A stretch of 64,000 nt of DNA from Agrobacterium rubi TR3 = NBRC 13261 (GTDB taxonomy: Bacteria; Pseudomonadota; Alphaproteobacteria; Rhizobiales; Rhizobiaceae), in assembly GCF_000739935.1 (NCBI RefSeq), contig NZ_BBJU01000001.1, positions 1 through 64,000 on the forward strand. The letters run 5' to 3'. Below, in pieces: positions 54,425 to 62,930 of the stretch. The position numbers and the translations under genes are program-made. Numbering within the stretch: the first letter of the stretch is position 1; every line of letters begins with the position of its first letter. The notes beneath the pieces are model-generated. The model was not told where the DNA came from. It searched no databases and saw nothing but the letters and a program-made list of their open reading frames with translations.

Positions 54425-55042
54425 ATGCGATCCTTTTCCAAGACTTGTACGACAGCGATTACGAGCACCGTGCTGACAATCGCAACCTGCCTTGCGGCAC
54501 AGGCTGCCGATGCGGTGCGGGTGCGCGGCACGGTCGAAAGCCTTGATGGCACGACTTTGTCGGTCAAAACCCGTGAGGGTGCCAGTGCCAAGATCATGCT
54601 CAAAGATGGCTGGCAGGTTTCAAGCGTCGCCAAGGCATCCGTCGATGACATCAAGCCGGGCGATTACGTTGGCATTGCTTCTCTGCCCACAGCCAGTGGT
54701 GGAGACGGCGCACTCGAGGTGCTGATTTTTCCCGCAGCCATGAAGGGCACCGGCGAAGGCAGTTATGCCTGGGATCTGAAGCCGAATAGCTCCATGACCA
54801 ACGCCACCGTTGCCGACGCCGTCAAATCGGTCGATGGCCGTACCTTAACGGTTGCCTATAAGGGCAAGGAAAAAAAGATTTCGATACCGGATGGCACGCC
54901 GGTCGTTACCTTCGCGCCTGCGACCGTTGCCGACATAAAGGCGGGTGCGACAGTGTTCGTGCCGTCCGGAAAGGCCGCGGATGGCGCCCTGTCGAGTGGC
55001 CGGGTCGTGGTCGGCACCAACGGTGTCGTTCCGCCAATGTGA
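54425..55042 (+). CDS. Periplasmic protein with two internal repeats
   Basis: A 205-residue exported protein. The signal peptide ends ...TIATCLAAQAADA. The mature part is two related beta-rich repeats: VRVRGTVESLDGTTLSVKTREG...SVDDIKPGDYVGIAS and DAVKSVDGRTLTVAYKGKEKKI...TVADIKAGATVFVPS. The pattern resembles small OB-like or DUF5666-type domains, but I cannot assign a family firmly. The ATG at 54425 follows AAGGAAA. It lies behind the gcd terminator, so it has its own promoter. Confidence 0.7.
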   Translation: MRSFSKTCTTAITSTVLTIATCLAAQAADAVRVRGTVESLDGTTLSVKTREGASAKIMLKDGWQVSSVAKASVDDIKPGDYVGIASLPTASGGDGALEVLIFPAAMKGTGEGSYAWDLKPNSSMTNATVADAVKSVDGRTLTVAYKGKEKKISIPDGTPVVTFAPATVADIKAGATVFVPSGKAADGALSSGRVVVGTNGVVPPM

Positions 55043-55144
55043 CGTGTTCGACGTCGTAGAAAATGGATGCCGCAGTTTGGAAATGGCCGAGATAATGCTC
55101 TCGGCCATATTTTATGTCCGGTGCACAAAGCACTTGCACTAAAA

Positions 55145-55159
55145 TGTAATAACATTACA
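55145..55159. promoter_or_regulatory. 15-bp palindrome upstream of the cobalamin riboswitch
   Basis: TGTAAT-AAC-ATTACA is a perfect 6-bp dyad with a 3-base centre in the presumed promoter region of the corrinoid importer. It resembles operators of metal-responsive (Fur/Zur-like) repressors, but I cannot assign the protein. Confidence 0.4.
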
Positions 55160-55203
55160 AAAGCTCTGCTTGACGGCATGTGCTGAATGAGTCTATCTGG
55201 CCA

Positions 55204-55402
55204 TGACGGTTTCGAGCGAGCAATCGTGAGGAATAATAGGGAATACGGTGAGGACTTTGGTCCGATGCCGTGGCTGCCCCCGCAACTGTGAGCGGATTGT
55301 CGAACCCATTGGCGCTTTTTACAAGCGTCATACCACTGCGAAGCACGATCGCGGGAAGGTTGGGTGAAGACGCAAATCCGTGAGCCAGGAGACCTGCCGT
55401 CA
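55204..55402 (+). ncRNA. Cobalamin (AdoCbl) riboswitch
   Basis: A B12-sensing riboswitch of about 200 nt. The outer stem P1 pairs TGACGG (55204-55209) with CCGTCA (55397-55402). Conserved core elements occur in order: AATAGGGAATACGGTGAGG, GCCGTGGCTGCCCCCGCAAC, CCACTGCGAAG, GGGAAGG...GAAGACGC, and the B12 box GAGCCAGGAGACCTGCC. The downstream gene begins about 200 bases later, after a G+C-rich hairpin (GGGCGGGGATGCCCGG region) that may be the expression platform. It predicts repression of the ABC importer when adenosylcobalamin is plentiful. Confidence 0.92.
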
Positions 55403-55603
55403 TAAGTTCATTCCAATTCACGGGCGGGGATGCCCGGAGCAGGAGACGTCGTGATTGCATCAAGCGCTGCCCAGCGCCTTATTCCATCTGCCATGTCCCG
55501 GTTTCAGATCGTCCCAGTGCTGCGTTTTGCGGGCTGACTGTTGAAACATGTTCATAAACGGTGGCCGTCTGTGCCGCCCATGACGATCGGGGACTATCGA
55601 AAA

Positions 55604-56635
55604 ATGACATTCCATTTCAGACACCTGCTGTGTGCTGCGACGTTTGCCGTCGCGACAATCGGCGCATCGATCCCGTCAGCTCAAGCGGCTGAAACGACCT
55701 ATCCGCTGACGATCCAGAACTGCGGTCGCGACGTGACCTTCACGCATGCGCCAGAGCGCACCGTTTCGATCGGTCAAAGCACCACGGAAATTCTTTATAT
55801 GCTCGGTCTTGCCGACAAGGTCGTCGGCACTGCGGTGTGGATCGGCCCTGTCATCAAGGGTTACGAAGAGGCCAATGCCAAGATCGACCGTCTGGCCGAT
55901 AATGATCCAAGCTTTGAGAGCGTTCTGGCCAAAAAGCCTGACTTGGTGACGGCGCAGTTCCAGTGGCATGTCGGTCCTGAAGGCGTGGTTGCCAAGCCAG
56001 AACAGTTCGAAGAACTGAAGATACCGGTTTACATATCGCCTGCCGATTGCACGGGGAAGGATAATTCCAGCGGCGGCGACGGCGTTCGCCATTCCGTCTT
56101 CACCATGGACCTGATCTACCAGGAAGTGACCGATCTCGCCAAAATCTTCAACGTCCAGGACAAGGGCGAAAAGCTGGTGGCTGATCTCAAGGCCCGCGAA
56201 GAGGTGGCACGCAAGAAGATCGCGTCCGTGGATGGCAAACTTTCCGCCGTTTTCTGGTTCTCCAGCGCCGAACTGGATATCGACCCTTACGTCGCAGGCA
56301 AGAATGGTGCGCCCGGTTACATCATGTCGGCACTCGGCATCAAGAATGTCATCGACAGCGACGAGGAATGGCCAACGGTGGGTTGGGAGACCATCGCAAA
56401 GTCGCAGCCGACGCTGATCGTCGCCGGTAAGATGGATCGCAAGCGCTACCCAGCGGACGACATCGTCGTTAAGGAAAAATTTCTGAAGGAAGACCCGGTC
56501 GCAAGCCTGATGCCTGCCGTCAAGCAGGGCCATGTCGTCGTCATGGATGCGCAGGCCATGAACCCGACCATCCGCACTATCGAAGGTATTGAAGTTCTGG
56601 CCGACGCCGTCGTCCAGCTTGGACTGTCCAAGTAG
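55604..56635 (+). CDS. Corrinoid/metal-chelate ABC transporter substrate-binding protein
   Basis: A 343-residue class III (BtuF/FecB-type) binding protein. The signal peptide is FAVATIGASIPSAQAA. YPLTIQNCGRDVTFTHAPERTVSIGQSTTEILYMLGLADKVVGTAVW is the conserved entrance, and IASVDGKLSAVFWFSS and QPTLIVAGKMDR follow. Sequence alone would be annotated as iron/siderophore, but the upstream cobalamin riboswitch argues for a corrinoid (or cobalt chelate). The ATG at 55604 gives a normal signal peptide; earlier in-frame ATGs at 55541 and 55580 lack good ribosome-binding sites. Confidence 0.85.
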   Translation: MTFHFRHLLCAATFAVATIGASIPSAQAAETTYPLTIQNCGRDVTFTHAPERTVSIGQSTTEILYMLGLADKVVGTAVWIGPVIKGYEEANAKIDRLADNDPSFESVLAKKPDLVTAQFQWHVGPEGVVAKPEQFEELKIPVYISPADCTGKDNSSGGDGVRHSVFTMDLIYQEVTDLAKIFNVQDKGEKLVADLKAREEVARKKIASVDGKLSAVFWFSSAELDIDPYVAGKNGAPGYIMSALGIKNVIDSDEEWPTVGWETIAKSQPTLIVAGKMDRKRYPADDIVVKEKFLKEDPVASLMPAVKQGHVVVMDAQAMNPTIRTIEGIEVLADAVVQLGLSK

Positions 56636-56637
56636 GA

Positions 56638-57657
56638 ATGGGTGCTTGTTTCACCCTTACCCGTGCCGTGTTGCTGGCGGCCGGGTTTCTGGCCCTGGCA
56701 CTTTGGCTCGGTGCCGCCATTGGCGAGACATCCATTCCCATGGATGTCGTCGCCAAAACCGTGGCAAACCGTGTGTTCCATGCGGGCTATCCACTCGACG
56801 CCATCGATGAAGGCATTATCTGGAACTACCGCCTCAGCCGGGCGGTGGTCGCCGCCTGCTGTGGTGCGGCACTGGCGCTATCGGGCGTCGTTCTGCAAGC
56901 GCTTTTGCGCAATCCGCTGGCCGATCCCTATATTCTCGGCATTTCGGCGGGGGCATCGACGGGCGCTGTCGGTGTCGCCATTCTCGGCTTCGGTGCGGGT
57001 ATGCTGAGCATGCCGCTGGGCGCATTTCTCGGTGCGCTGGTGGCGTTCGCACTTGTCAGCCTGCTGGCCTTGCGGGCGGGCAGCGGCAACAGCGCCATCA
57101 TTCTGGCGGGTGTCGCCGGCTCACAGCTGTTCAATGCCACCACGTCCTTCATCGTCACCAAGGCGGCGAACGCCGAACAGGCGCGGGGCATCATGTTCTG
57201 GCTGCTGGGCAACCTGTCTGGTGTTCGCTGGCCGGATGTCTGGCTGGCCTTGCCAGTCGCCATCGGCGGTTTCATCGTCTGTCTGTGGTATGCACGCGCG
57301 CTGGATGCTTTCACCTTTGGTTCCGAATCCGCCGCGTCCCTCGGCATACCGGTACGCCGCGTCTATATCGTTCTCACCGGCATCTGTGCCCTGATGACGG
57401 CCATCATGGTCAGCATCGTCGGCTCCATCGGTTTCATCGGGCTCGTCATTCCCCATGCCGCACGCATGATCGTCGGCATTCGCCACGGGCGACTGCTGCC
57501 TGCGGCAGCCTTGACGGGGGCCGTGTTCATGATTGCGGCCGATATCGTCTCGCGCACCATCATCACGGGCCAGGTCCTGCCCATCGGCGTCATCACCGCA
57601 TTATTCGGTGCACCGGCTTTCGCACTCATTCTCAGCCAGCGACGGAGGTCGGTATGA
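56638..57657 (+). CDS. Corrinoid-type ABC transporter permease (BtuC/FecCD family)
   Basis: A 339-residue FecCD-family permease with about ten helices. Conserved segments are WNYRLSRAVVAACCGAALALSGVVLQALLRNPLADPYILGISAGASTGA, GSIGFIGLVIPHAARMIVGIRHGRLLPAAALTGA and GQVLPIGVITALFGAPAFALIL. It starts two bases after the binding-protein stop and overlaps the ATPase start (ATGA). Confidence 0.9.
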   Translation: MGACFTLTRAVLLAAGFLALALWLGAAIGETSIPMDVVAKTVANRVFHAGYPLDAIDEGIIWNYRLSRAVVAACCGAALALSGVVLQALLRNPLADPYILGISAGASTGAVGVAILGFGAGMLSMPLGAFLGALVAFALVSLLALRAGSGNSAIILAGVAGSQLFNATTSFIVTKAANAEQARGIMFWLLGNLSGVRWPDVWLALPVAIGGFIVCLWYARALDAFTFGSESAASLGIPVRRVYIVLTGICALMTAIMVSIVGSIGFIGLVIPHAARMIVGIRHGRLLPAAALTGAVFMIAADIVSRTIITGQVLPIGVITALFGAPAFALILSQRRRSV

Positions 57658-58439
57658 TGTTATGTGCACATAATCTATGCTGGTCTGCTGGTGGCGTCGA
57701 GATCGTCAAAAATGTCAGCCTCGAGATCAAGCCGGGAGAGTTTTTGGGCGTCGTCGGTCCCAACGGTTCCGGCAAGACCAGCCTCATGTCGCTTCTCTGC
57801 GGCATTAGGAAAGCTAAATCCGGTCAAGTGACGCTCGATGGAAAGGCCATGCAGAGCCTCAACTGCCGGGATGTCGCGCGCTCTATCGCGCTGGTCGAAC
57901 AGCAGGCCGAAACGCAGGAGCGGATCAATGCCCGCCAGGCCGTTGAACTCGGGCGCACGCCGCACAAAGGCGCTCTATCTCCGTGGTCTGCGCAAGATGA
58001 TGCCATCGTCGATCAGGCATTGCGGGATGTGGACGCCGACCATCTCGCCAAACGTATGTGGCATACGCTGTCGGGCGGGGAACGGCAACGGCTGCACATC
58101 GCCCGCGCCTTGGCGCAAAAGCCGGATATTCTGCTTTTGGACGAGCCGACCAACCATCTCGATATCGGCCATCAGATCGCGCTTCTGCATCTGGTGCGCA
58201 AGCAGCGGCTGACCGTTGCTGCTGCCCTTCACGATCTGAACCACGCCGCGATGTTCTGCGACCGTGTTGCGGTTATGAAACGTGGTGAACTGGTTGCGCT
58301 TGGCAAGCCATCCACCGTCTTCACGGCTGATCTGATTGGCGATGTCTTTGGCGTGGCTGTGGATGTCGAGCGCGGGGATGACGACATCTGCCACATTCGC
58401 TACCGACCACCCCGCGATGAGACGCTATCAACCTCATAA
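57654..58439 (+). CDS. Corrinoid-type ABC transporter ATPase (BtuD/FecE family)
   Basis: A 261-residue ATPase: Walker A GPNGSGKTS, signature LSGGERQRLHIA, Walker B ILLLDEPTNHLD and H-loop ALHDLNHA. It powers the FecCD-type permease. The start ATG at 57654 follows GACGGAGG and overlaps the permease stop; ATG 57657 is the alternative. The transporter has no obvious cobalamin-synthesis partners nearby. Confidence 0.9.
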   Translation: MMLCAHNLCWSAGGVEIVKNVSLEIKPGEFLGVVGPNGSGKTSLMSLLCGIRKAKSGQVTLDGKAMQSLNCRDVARSIALVEQQAETQERINARQAVELGRTPHKGALSPWSAQDDAIVDQALRDVDADHLAKRMWHTLSGGERQRLHIARALAQKPDILLLDEPTNHLDIGHQIALLHLVRKQRLTVAAALHDLNHAAMFCDRVAVMKRGELVALGKPSTVFTADLIGDVFGVAVDVERGDDDICHIRYRPPRDETLSTS

Positions 58440-58542
58440 TCAGCGTCGCTGCCACGTCTTCTGCTGCGAGGTGGCCTCGTTTATTAGCGCAATCGAAATC
58501 GACTGCGCCTCTCTTGAATTGAAAAAGTTGCCTCCCACATCT

Positions 58543-58616
58543 GGACCAACCCGCTGGTCCGGGCCCCTCTGGTGAAAGTCTCGGCGCTTTCACGATGTCG
58601 GACCTTTCCCGACATC
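58543..58616 (+). other. Three tandem hairpins upstream of a small gene
   Basis: Three consecutive stem-loops: GGACCA/TGGTCC (58543-58560, loop ACCCGC), GTGAAAG/CTTTCAC (58572-58593), and GATGTCGG/CCGACATC (58594-58616). The spacing is tight and the last two are contiguous. They may be a structured leader or an sRNA. No strong U-tract ends the series. Confidence 0.5.
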
Positions 58617-58638
58617 TTCGCCGAGTACAGAGGTTTTT

Positions 58639-58950
58639 ATGCTTTCCGATATTGCCGCATGGTTCATCACGCTTTTCGTCCTCAACCCCATTCAGGCCGA
58701 TGTGCAGGAGCGTATGCAAGGCGCAAATGCATCGGCCCAATCCATCCAGCAATCGTAGCAATGTATCGCAGCGCAGGGACCGAAGTTGCTTCAGCGCGCT
58801 GGCGAAGACCCGTCATGGGCGATCGCTACGGCGGCTGGTTATACGCTGGGCTGGACGTCACCGGTACAGTTGCTGGATGCGACCGATCCGAATTGCGCCG
58901 AACTCACCCGCCTGTTTCAGGCCGGTGAGGGCGAAGAGGCCAACAGCTAA
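58639..58950 (+). pseudogene. Small conserved-type gene interrupted by an amber codon
   Basis: One continuous frame of 103 codons with a single TAG at 58756-58758. The first part is MLSDIAAWFITLFVLNPIQADVQERM..., the second QCIAAQGPKLLQRAGEDPSWAIATAAGYTLGWTSPVQLLDATDPNCAELTRLF. Both halves look like protein, and the second has Cys and Trp residues of a folded domain. An AGAGG precedes the ATG. A CAG-to-TAG change (Gln to stop) would explain it. It could be a recent pseudogene, readthrough, or a sequencing error. I do not recognise the family. Confidence 0.6.
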
Positions 58951-58980
58951 AGACACTCGGAAATCCGGCGGCCTGAGAGA

Positions 58981-59997
58981 TCAGGCCTTGCCGGATTGCC
59001 AGTTGCGATACCAGTCCACGAAAGCGGCAACGCCTGTTTCGATAGTGATGTCAGGCGCATAACCAGTCAGTGCGCGCAGCAGATCGGGCGAGGCGAAGGT
59101 GCGCGGCACATCGCCTTGCTGCATCGGCAGCATGTTGCGGATGGCCTTCTGGCCGAGAACATCTTCGACCGTTTCAACGAAACGCATCAGTTCCACCGGC
59201 TGGCCGCCGCCGATATTGACGACGCGGAACGGCGCATGTTTCGACAGCGTGTCGGTCACGCCGTCTTCGGTCACGCGGTTGTCTTCCGATGGCGCGATGT
59301 GGCTGAGCCTTACGATGCCTTCGACCAGGTCGTCGATATATGTGAAGTCGCGGCTCATCTTGCCTTCACCGTAGATGTCGATGGGCTGGCCCTTCAAAAT
59401 CGCATCCACGAATTTGAACAGCGCCATATCAGGGCGACCCCACGGGCCATAGACCGTGAAAAAGCGGAAGGCCGTTGTCGGCACCTTGTGCAGATGCGCG
59501 TAGCTATGCGCCATCAGCTCCATGGATTTCTTGGTGGCGGCATAGATCGTCATCGGCTCGTCGGCCTTGTCGCTTTCAGCGAAAGGCACTTTTTCGTTCG
59601 AGCCATAGATCGAGGATGTTGAAGCCAGCAGCAGATGCTGAGGCTGCAACGTCTTTGCCAGCTCCAGAATGTTCCAGGAGCCGATCAGGTTGGAGTTGAC
59701 GTAGTCCTTCGGGCAATCGATGCTGTAGCGCACACCGGCCTGTGCCGCGAGATGGATGATCACTTCCGGCTCGGCGAGATCAGCGGCGCGGTTCAGCGCA
59801 TCGGCATCTTCCAGCATGCCGATCTGGGCCTTGAAGCCATTGGAGCGGGCTAGAATTGTGTGGCGTTTTTCTTTGAGCGCAATATCGTAATATTGCGTCA
59901 TGCCATCGAAGCCGACGACGAAATGGCCATCATCCAGCAAACGCTTTGCCAGGTGAAAGCCGATGAAACCTGCCGTGCCGGTAATCAGATATCGCAT
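58981..59997 (-). CDS. UDP-glucuronate 4-epimerase-type NAD-dependent epimerase
   Basis: A 338-residue extended SDR. The Rossmann motif is [19 protein letters not shown], with [39 protein letters not shown] and the catalytic [12 protein letters not shown] (YxxxK), then [20 protein letters not shown], the signature of UDP-glucuronate 4-epimerases (LspL/Cap1J-like). It makes UDP-galacturonate for surface polysaccharide or lipopolysaccharide. It is 12 bases downstream of the UDP-glucose dehydrogenase gene that supplies UDP-glucuronate. Confidence 0.9.
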   Translation of the reverse strand: MRYLITGTAGFIGFHLAKRLLDDGHFVVGFDGMTQYYDIALKEKRHTILARSNGFKAQIGMLEDADALNRAADLAEPEVIIHLAAQAGVRYSIDCPKDYVNSNLIGSWNILELAKTLQPQHLLLASTSSIYGSNEKVPFAESDKADEPMTIYAATKKSMELMAHSYAHLHKVPTTAFRFFTVYGPWGRPDMALFKFVDAILKGQPIDIYGEGKMSRDFTYIDDLVEGIVRLSHIAPSEDNRVTEDGVTDTLSKHAPFRVVNIGGGQPVELMRFVETVEDVLGQKAIRNMLPMQQGDVPRTFASPDLLRALTGYAPDITIETGVAAFVDWYRNWQSGKA

Positions 59998-60009
59998 GTT
60001 TTCGCCTTC

Positions 60010-61317
60010 CTATGATGACCGGCCGATACCGGCATAGGTGAAGCCATGGGCGGTGACTTCATCCGGACGATAGATATTGCGCAAGTCCACCAGAACCGGT
60101 GACGCCATGATGGATTTCAGGCGGTCAAGGTCGAGCGCGCGGAACTGGTTCCATTCGGTCACGATCACCACCGCATCGGCTCCCTGTGCCGCCTCGTAAG
60201 GTCCATCAGCATATTCGATGCCCTCCATCAAAGGCCGCGCATTGACCATGCCTTCGGGATCGTAACCCGTCACTTTGGCGCCCGCATCCTGCAAGGTCTG
60301 AACGACGGCAATGGCCGGGCTGTCGCGCATATCGTCGGTGTTCGGCTTGAAGGTGAGGCCGAGAACCGCAACCTTCTTCCCTCTGATATCGCCACCCACG
60401 GCGGCAATGACCTTGCGGCCCATGGCGCGTTTGCGGGTATCATTGACGGCAATCGTCGTCTCGATCAGGCGAACCGGGCTGTCATAATCCTGTGCGGTCT
60501 TGGCCAGCGCCAGCGTGTCCTTTGGAAAGCACGAACCGCCATAGCCGGGGCCTGCATGCAGGAATTTTCCGCCGATGCGGCCATCAAGACCGATGCCGCG
60601 GGACACATCCTGAACGTCCGCACCGACCTTTTCGCACAGGTCTGCCATCTCGTTGATGAAGGTGATCTTCATGGCGAGGAAAGCGTTAGCGGCATATTTG
60701 ATCAGTTCTGACGTGCGGCGCGTGGTGAACAGCAGCGGCGACTGGTTGAGGTAAAGCGGGCGGTAGACCTCGGTCATGACAGGACGTGCGCGCTCATCTG
60801 ACAGGCCGACGACGATGCGGTCCGGGCGCTTGAAGTCGTCGATGGCAGCACCTTCACGCAGAAATTCCGGGTTGGAGACGACGGCGATATCGGCGCTCGG
60901 GTTTTCCTCTCGCATGATGCGCTCCACCTCGTCGCCGGTGCCGACCGGCACGGTGGACTTGGTGACGATGACCGTAAAGCCTGTGACGGCGGCTGCGATT
61001 TCGCGGGCAGCGGCATAGACGTAAGCCAGATCGGCGTGGCCATCTCCCCGACGCGACGGTGTGCCGACCGCGATGAAGACGGCATCTGCATCCGCGACGG
61101 CACTTTTCAGGTCCGTCGTGAAGCACAAGCGGCCTGCCTTGGCATTGCTGGCGACGATGGCATCGAGGCCCGGCTCGAAAATCGGGATTTGCCCGTTTTT
61201 CAGCGCCTCGATCTTTTCGGGCATCTTGTCGACGCAGATGACATCATGACCGAAATCGGCAAAACAGGCACCTGAAACAAGCCCCACATAACCAGAGCCA
61301 ATCATTACAATACGCAT
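60010..61317 (-). CDS. UDP-glucose 6-dehydrogenase
   Basis: A 435-residue Ugd/RkpK family enzyme oxidising UDP-glucose to UDP-glucuronate with NAD. The N-terminal motif is MRIVMIGSGYVGLVSGACFADFGHDVICVD. STVPVGTGDEV, NPEFLREGAAIDDF and the catalytic GPGYGGSCFPKDT (Cys) are present, and the C-terminal domain has VLGLTFKPNTDDMRDSPAI. The ATG at 61317 begins the conserved sequence. It forms a two-gene unit with the epimerase. Confidence 0.93.
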   Translation of the reverse strand: MRIVMIGSGYVGLVSGACFADFGHDVICVDKMPEKIEALKNGQIPIFEPGLDAIVASNAKAGRLCFTTDLKSAVADADAVFIAVGTPSRRGDGHADLAYVYAAAREIAAAVTGFTVIVTKSTVPVGTGDEVERIMREENPSADIAVVSNPEFLREGAAIDDFKRPDRIVVGLSDERARPVMTEVYRPLYLNQSPLLFTTRRTSELIKYAANAFLAMKITFINEMADLCEKVGADVQDVSRGIGLDGRIGGKFLHAGPGYGGSCFPKDTLALAKTAQDYDSPVRLIETTIAVNDTRKRAMGRKVIAAVGGDIRGKKVAVLGLTFKPNTDDMRDSPAIAVVQTLQDAGAKVTGYDPEGMVNARPLMEGIEYADGPYEAAQGADAVVIVTEWNQFRALDLDRLKSIMASPVLVDLRNIYRPDEVTAHGFTYAGIGRSS

Positions 61318-61554
61318 CGAAAAACCTTTCGGGATCAAGGCGGACGATCACTCGCCAACGCTCTTGCGCGTCAAAACAGCAATTTGAGTAGCTGTTTATC
61401 CGCCTTCGCTGCCGGGGCCAAGCGCACAGCCGGTTTTCAACGGACGATTTCAAGAAATTGTTGTAAACCCTGTGAAAGCAGGGCAACGCTTGGTCGGTAT
61501 CCGGCGTTCTTTCATTGCCGTCCTGACTGCTCTTCCCGGGGAATATCCGCATCC

Positions 61555-62769
61555 ATGATCCAGCCATCCAGCCTTTCGGATATCGCGCTCTGGCTTTCGC
61601 AGCAGGGCTACGAAGGCCAGGCCGAAGAAGTTCTGCTGTCTGGCTTTTGCGAGAGATGCAATGCCGCTGGCATCAGCATCTCCTCGGCACTAATCCTGAT
61701 GGACACATTGCACCCGGATTTTGAAGGCCATGCCTTTCGGTGGGACAGCCACGACATTTTCGAATCCTCCAGCGTTTACGATTTCACCGATGATGGCACG
61801 GCGCGTGAGGCGTGGGAAAATTCGGTATTTTTCCAGCTTATCCAAGACAACGCGAACGAAGCGCGACACCGGTTCTTTCTGGGCGAAGAGACGGCCTTTC
61901 GAAAACTTGGAGAGCTGAAGAGCCTGGGCCATACCGATTATCTGGCGACGATCCATCGCTTCACGGATCGTGGCAGCATCGGCGAGATGAATGCGTTTTA
62001 TTCGCAATGGCTGACCCGCCACCCCGAAGGCTTTCACGACGATGAGCTTGCGGCCCTGCGCATGCTGTCGCCAACGCTTGCGCTGGCCTTCAAGGCCGCG
62101 TCCTGCATGCGCATCATCGGTACGATCAGCGATGTGTATCTGGGCCGCGATGCAGGCCGCAAGGTCATGAGCGGGACGATTACCCGCGGTGAGGTCGAGA
62201 GGATCGACGCCGTCCTGTGGTTTTCCGATCTGCGTGATTTCACCGGTATTTCAGATCGCGCAGAGCCGGACCAGATCATCCCGTTTCTCAACGACTATGC
62301 CGGTCTGGTCATCGATGCCATCCATGCCCATGGCGGCAGTGTGCTGAAGTTGATCGGTGACGGGGTGCTCGCGATCTTTCGCGATGCCGATCAGCAGTCC
62401 GGTTGTGCCGCAGCACTGGCGTCGGAAATCACGATGCGCACCAACCTTACCGTATTAAACAACCGGCGTCGCCTAGAGGGTCTGCCGACCACGGATGTCT
62501 ATCTCGGACTGCATGTGGGGGAGGTGTTCTACGGCAACATAGGCAGCCGCAACCGGCTCGATTTTACCGTGGTTGGACCGGCGGTTAACATGGTCAGCCG
62601 CATCAGCAGCCTGTGCGGCTCGGTCGACCGCGACACCGTCATGTCGCGCGAGTTCGTGGCAACGTGCCCGGAAAACATGCGCGGCTTCATGGTCTCCATG
62701 GGGCGATATGCCCTGCGTGGCTTTGCACGGGCGCATGAGCTTTACACCATCGACCCGGAAATCTGCTGA
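61555..62769 (+). CDS. Class III adenylate/guanylate cyclase
   Basis: A 404-residue cyclase. An uncharacterised N-terminal region (about 200 residues, SDIALWLSQQGYEGQAEEVLLSGFCERCNAAGI...) precedes the CHD catalytic domain. That domain shows AVLWFSDLRDFTGISDR (metal-binding Asp residues), VLKLIGDGVLAIFRD and GLHVGEVFYGNIGSRNRLDFTVVGPAVNMVSRI (purine Asp; transition-state Asn and Arg). Such cytosolic CyaA-like proteins are numerous in rhizobia. There is no membrane segment. It is divergent from the UDP-sugar pair. Confidence 0.88.
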   Translation: MIQPSSLSDIALWLSQQGYEGQAEEVLLSGFCERCNAAGISISSALILMDTLHPDFEGHAFRWDSHDIFESSSVYDFTDDGTAREAWENSVFFQLIQDNANEARHRFFLGEETAFRKLGELKSLGHTDYLATIHRFTDRGSIGEMNAFYSQWLTRHPEGFHDDELAALRMLSPTLALAFKAASCMRIIGTISDVYLGRDAGRKVMSGTITRGEVERIDAVLWFSDLRDFTGISDRAEPDQIIPFLNDYAGLVIDAIHAHGGSVLKLIGDGVLAIFRDADQQSGCAAALASEITMRTNLTVLNNRRRLEGLPTTDVYLGLHVGEVFYGNIGSRNRLDFTVVGPAVNMVSRISSLCGSVDRDTVMSREFVATCPENMRGFMVSMGRYALRGFARAHELYTIDPEIC

Positions 62770-62930
62770 CGCCGACAAGACAGGCGAAGCGAACGGTTTT
62801 CCTGTTTTTGCGCCTTGTGCCGGGGTGATGGAAGGCGTAGCCAGAGATGGGGGCTATCGTCACATCACCGTCATCAGCGCATCGTTTCGATGTCAGGCGG
62901 TTGCCTGTTCTCCTGTCGGGATCGGTTGCC

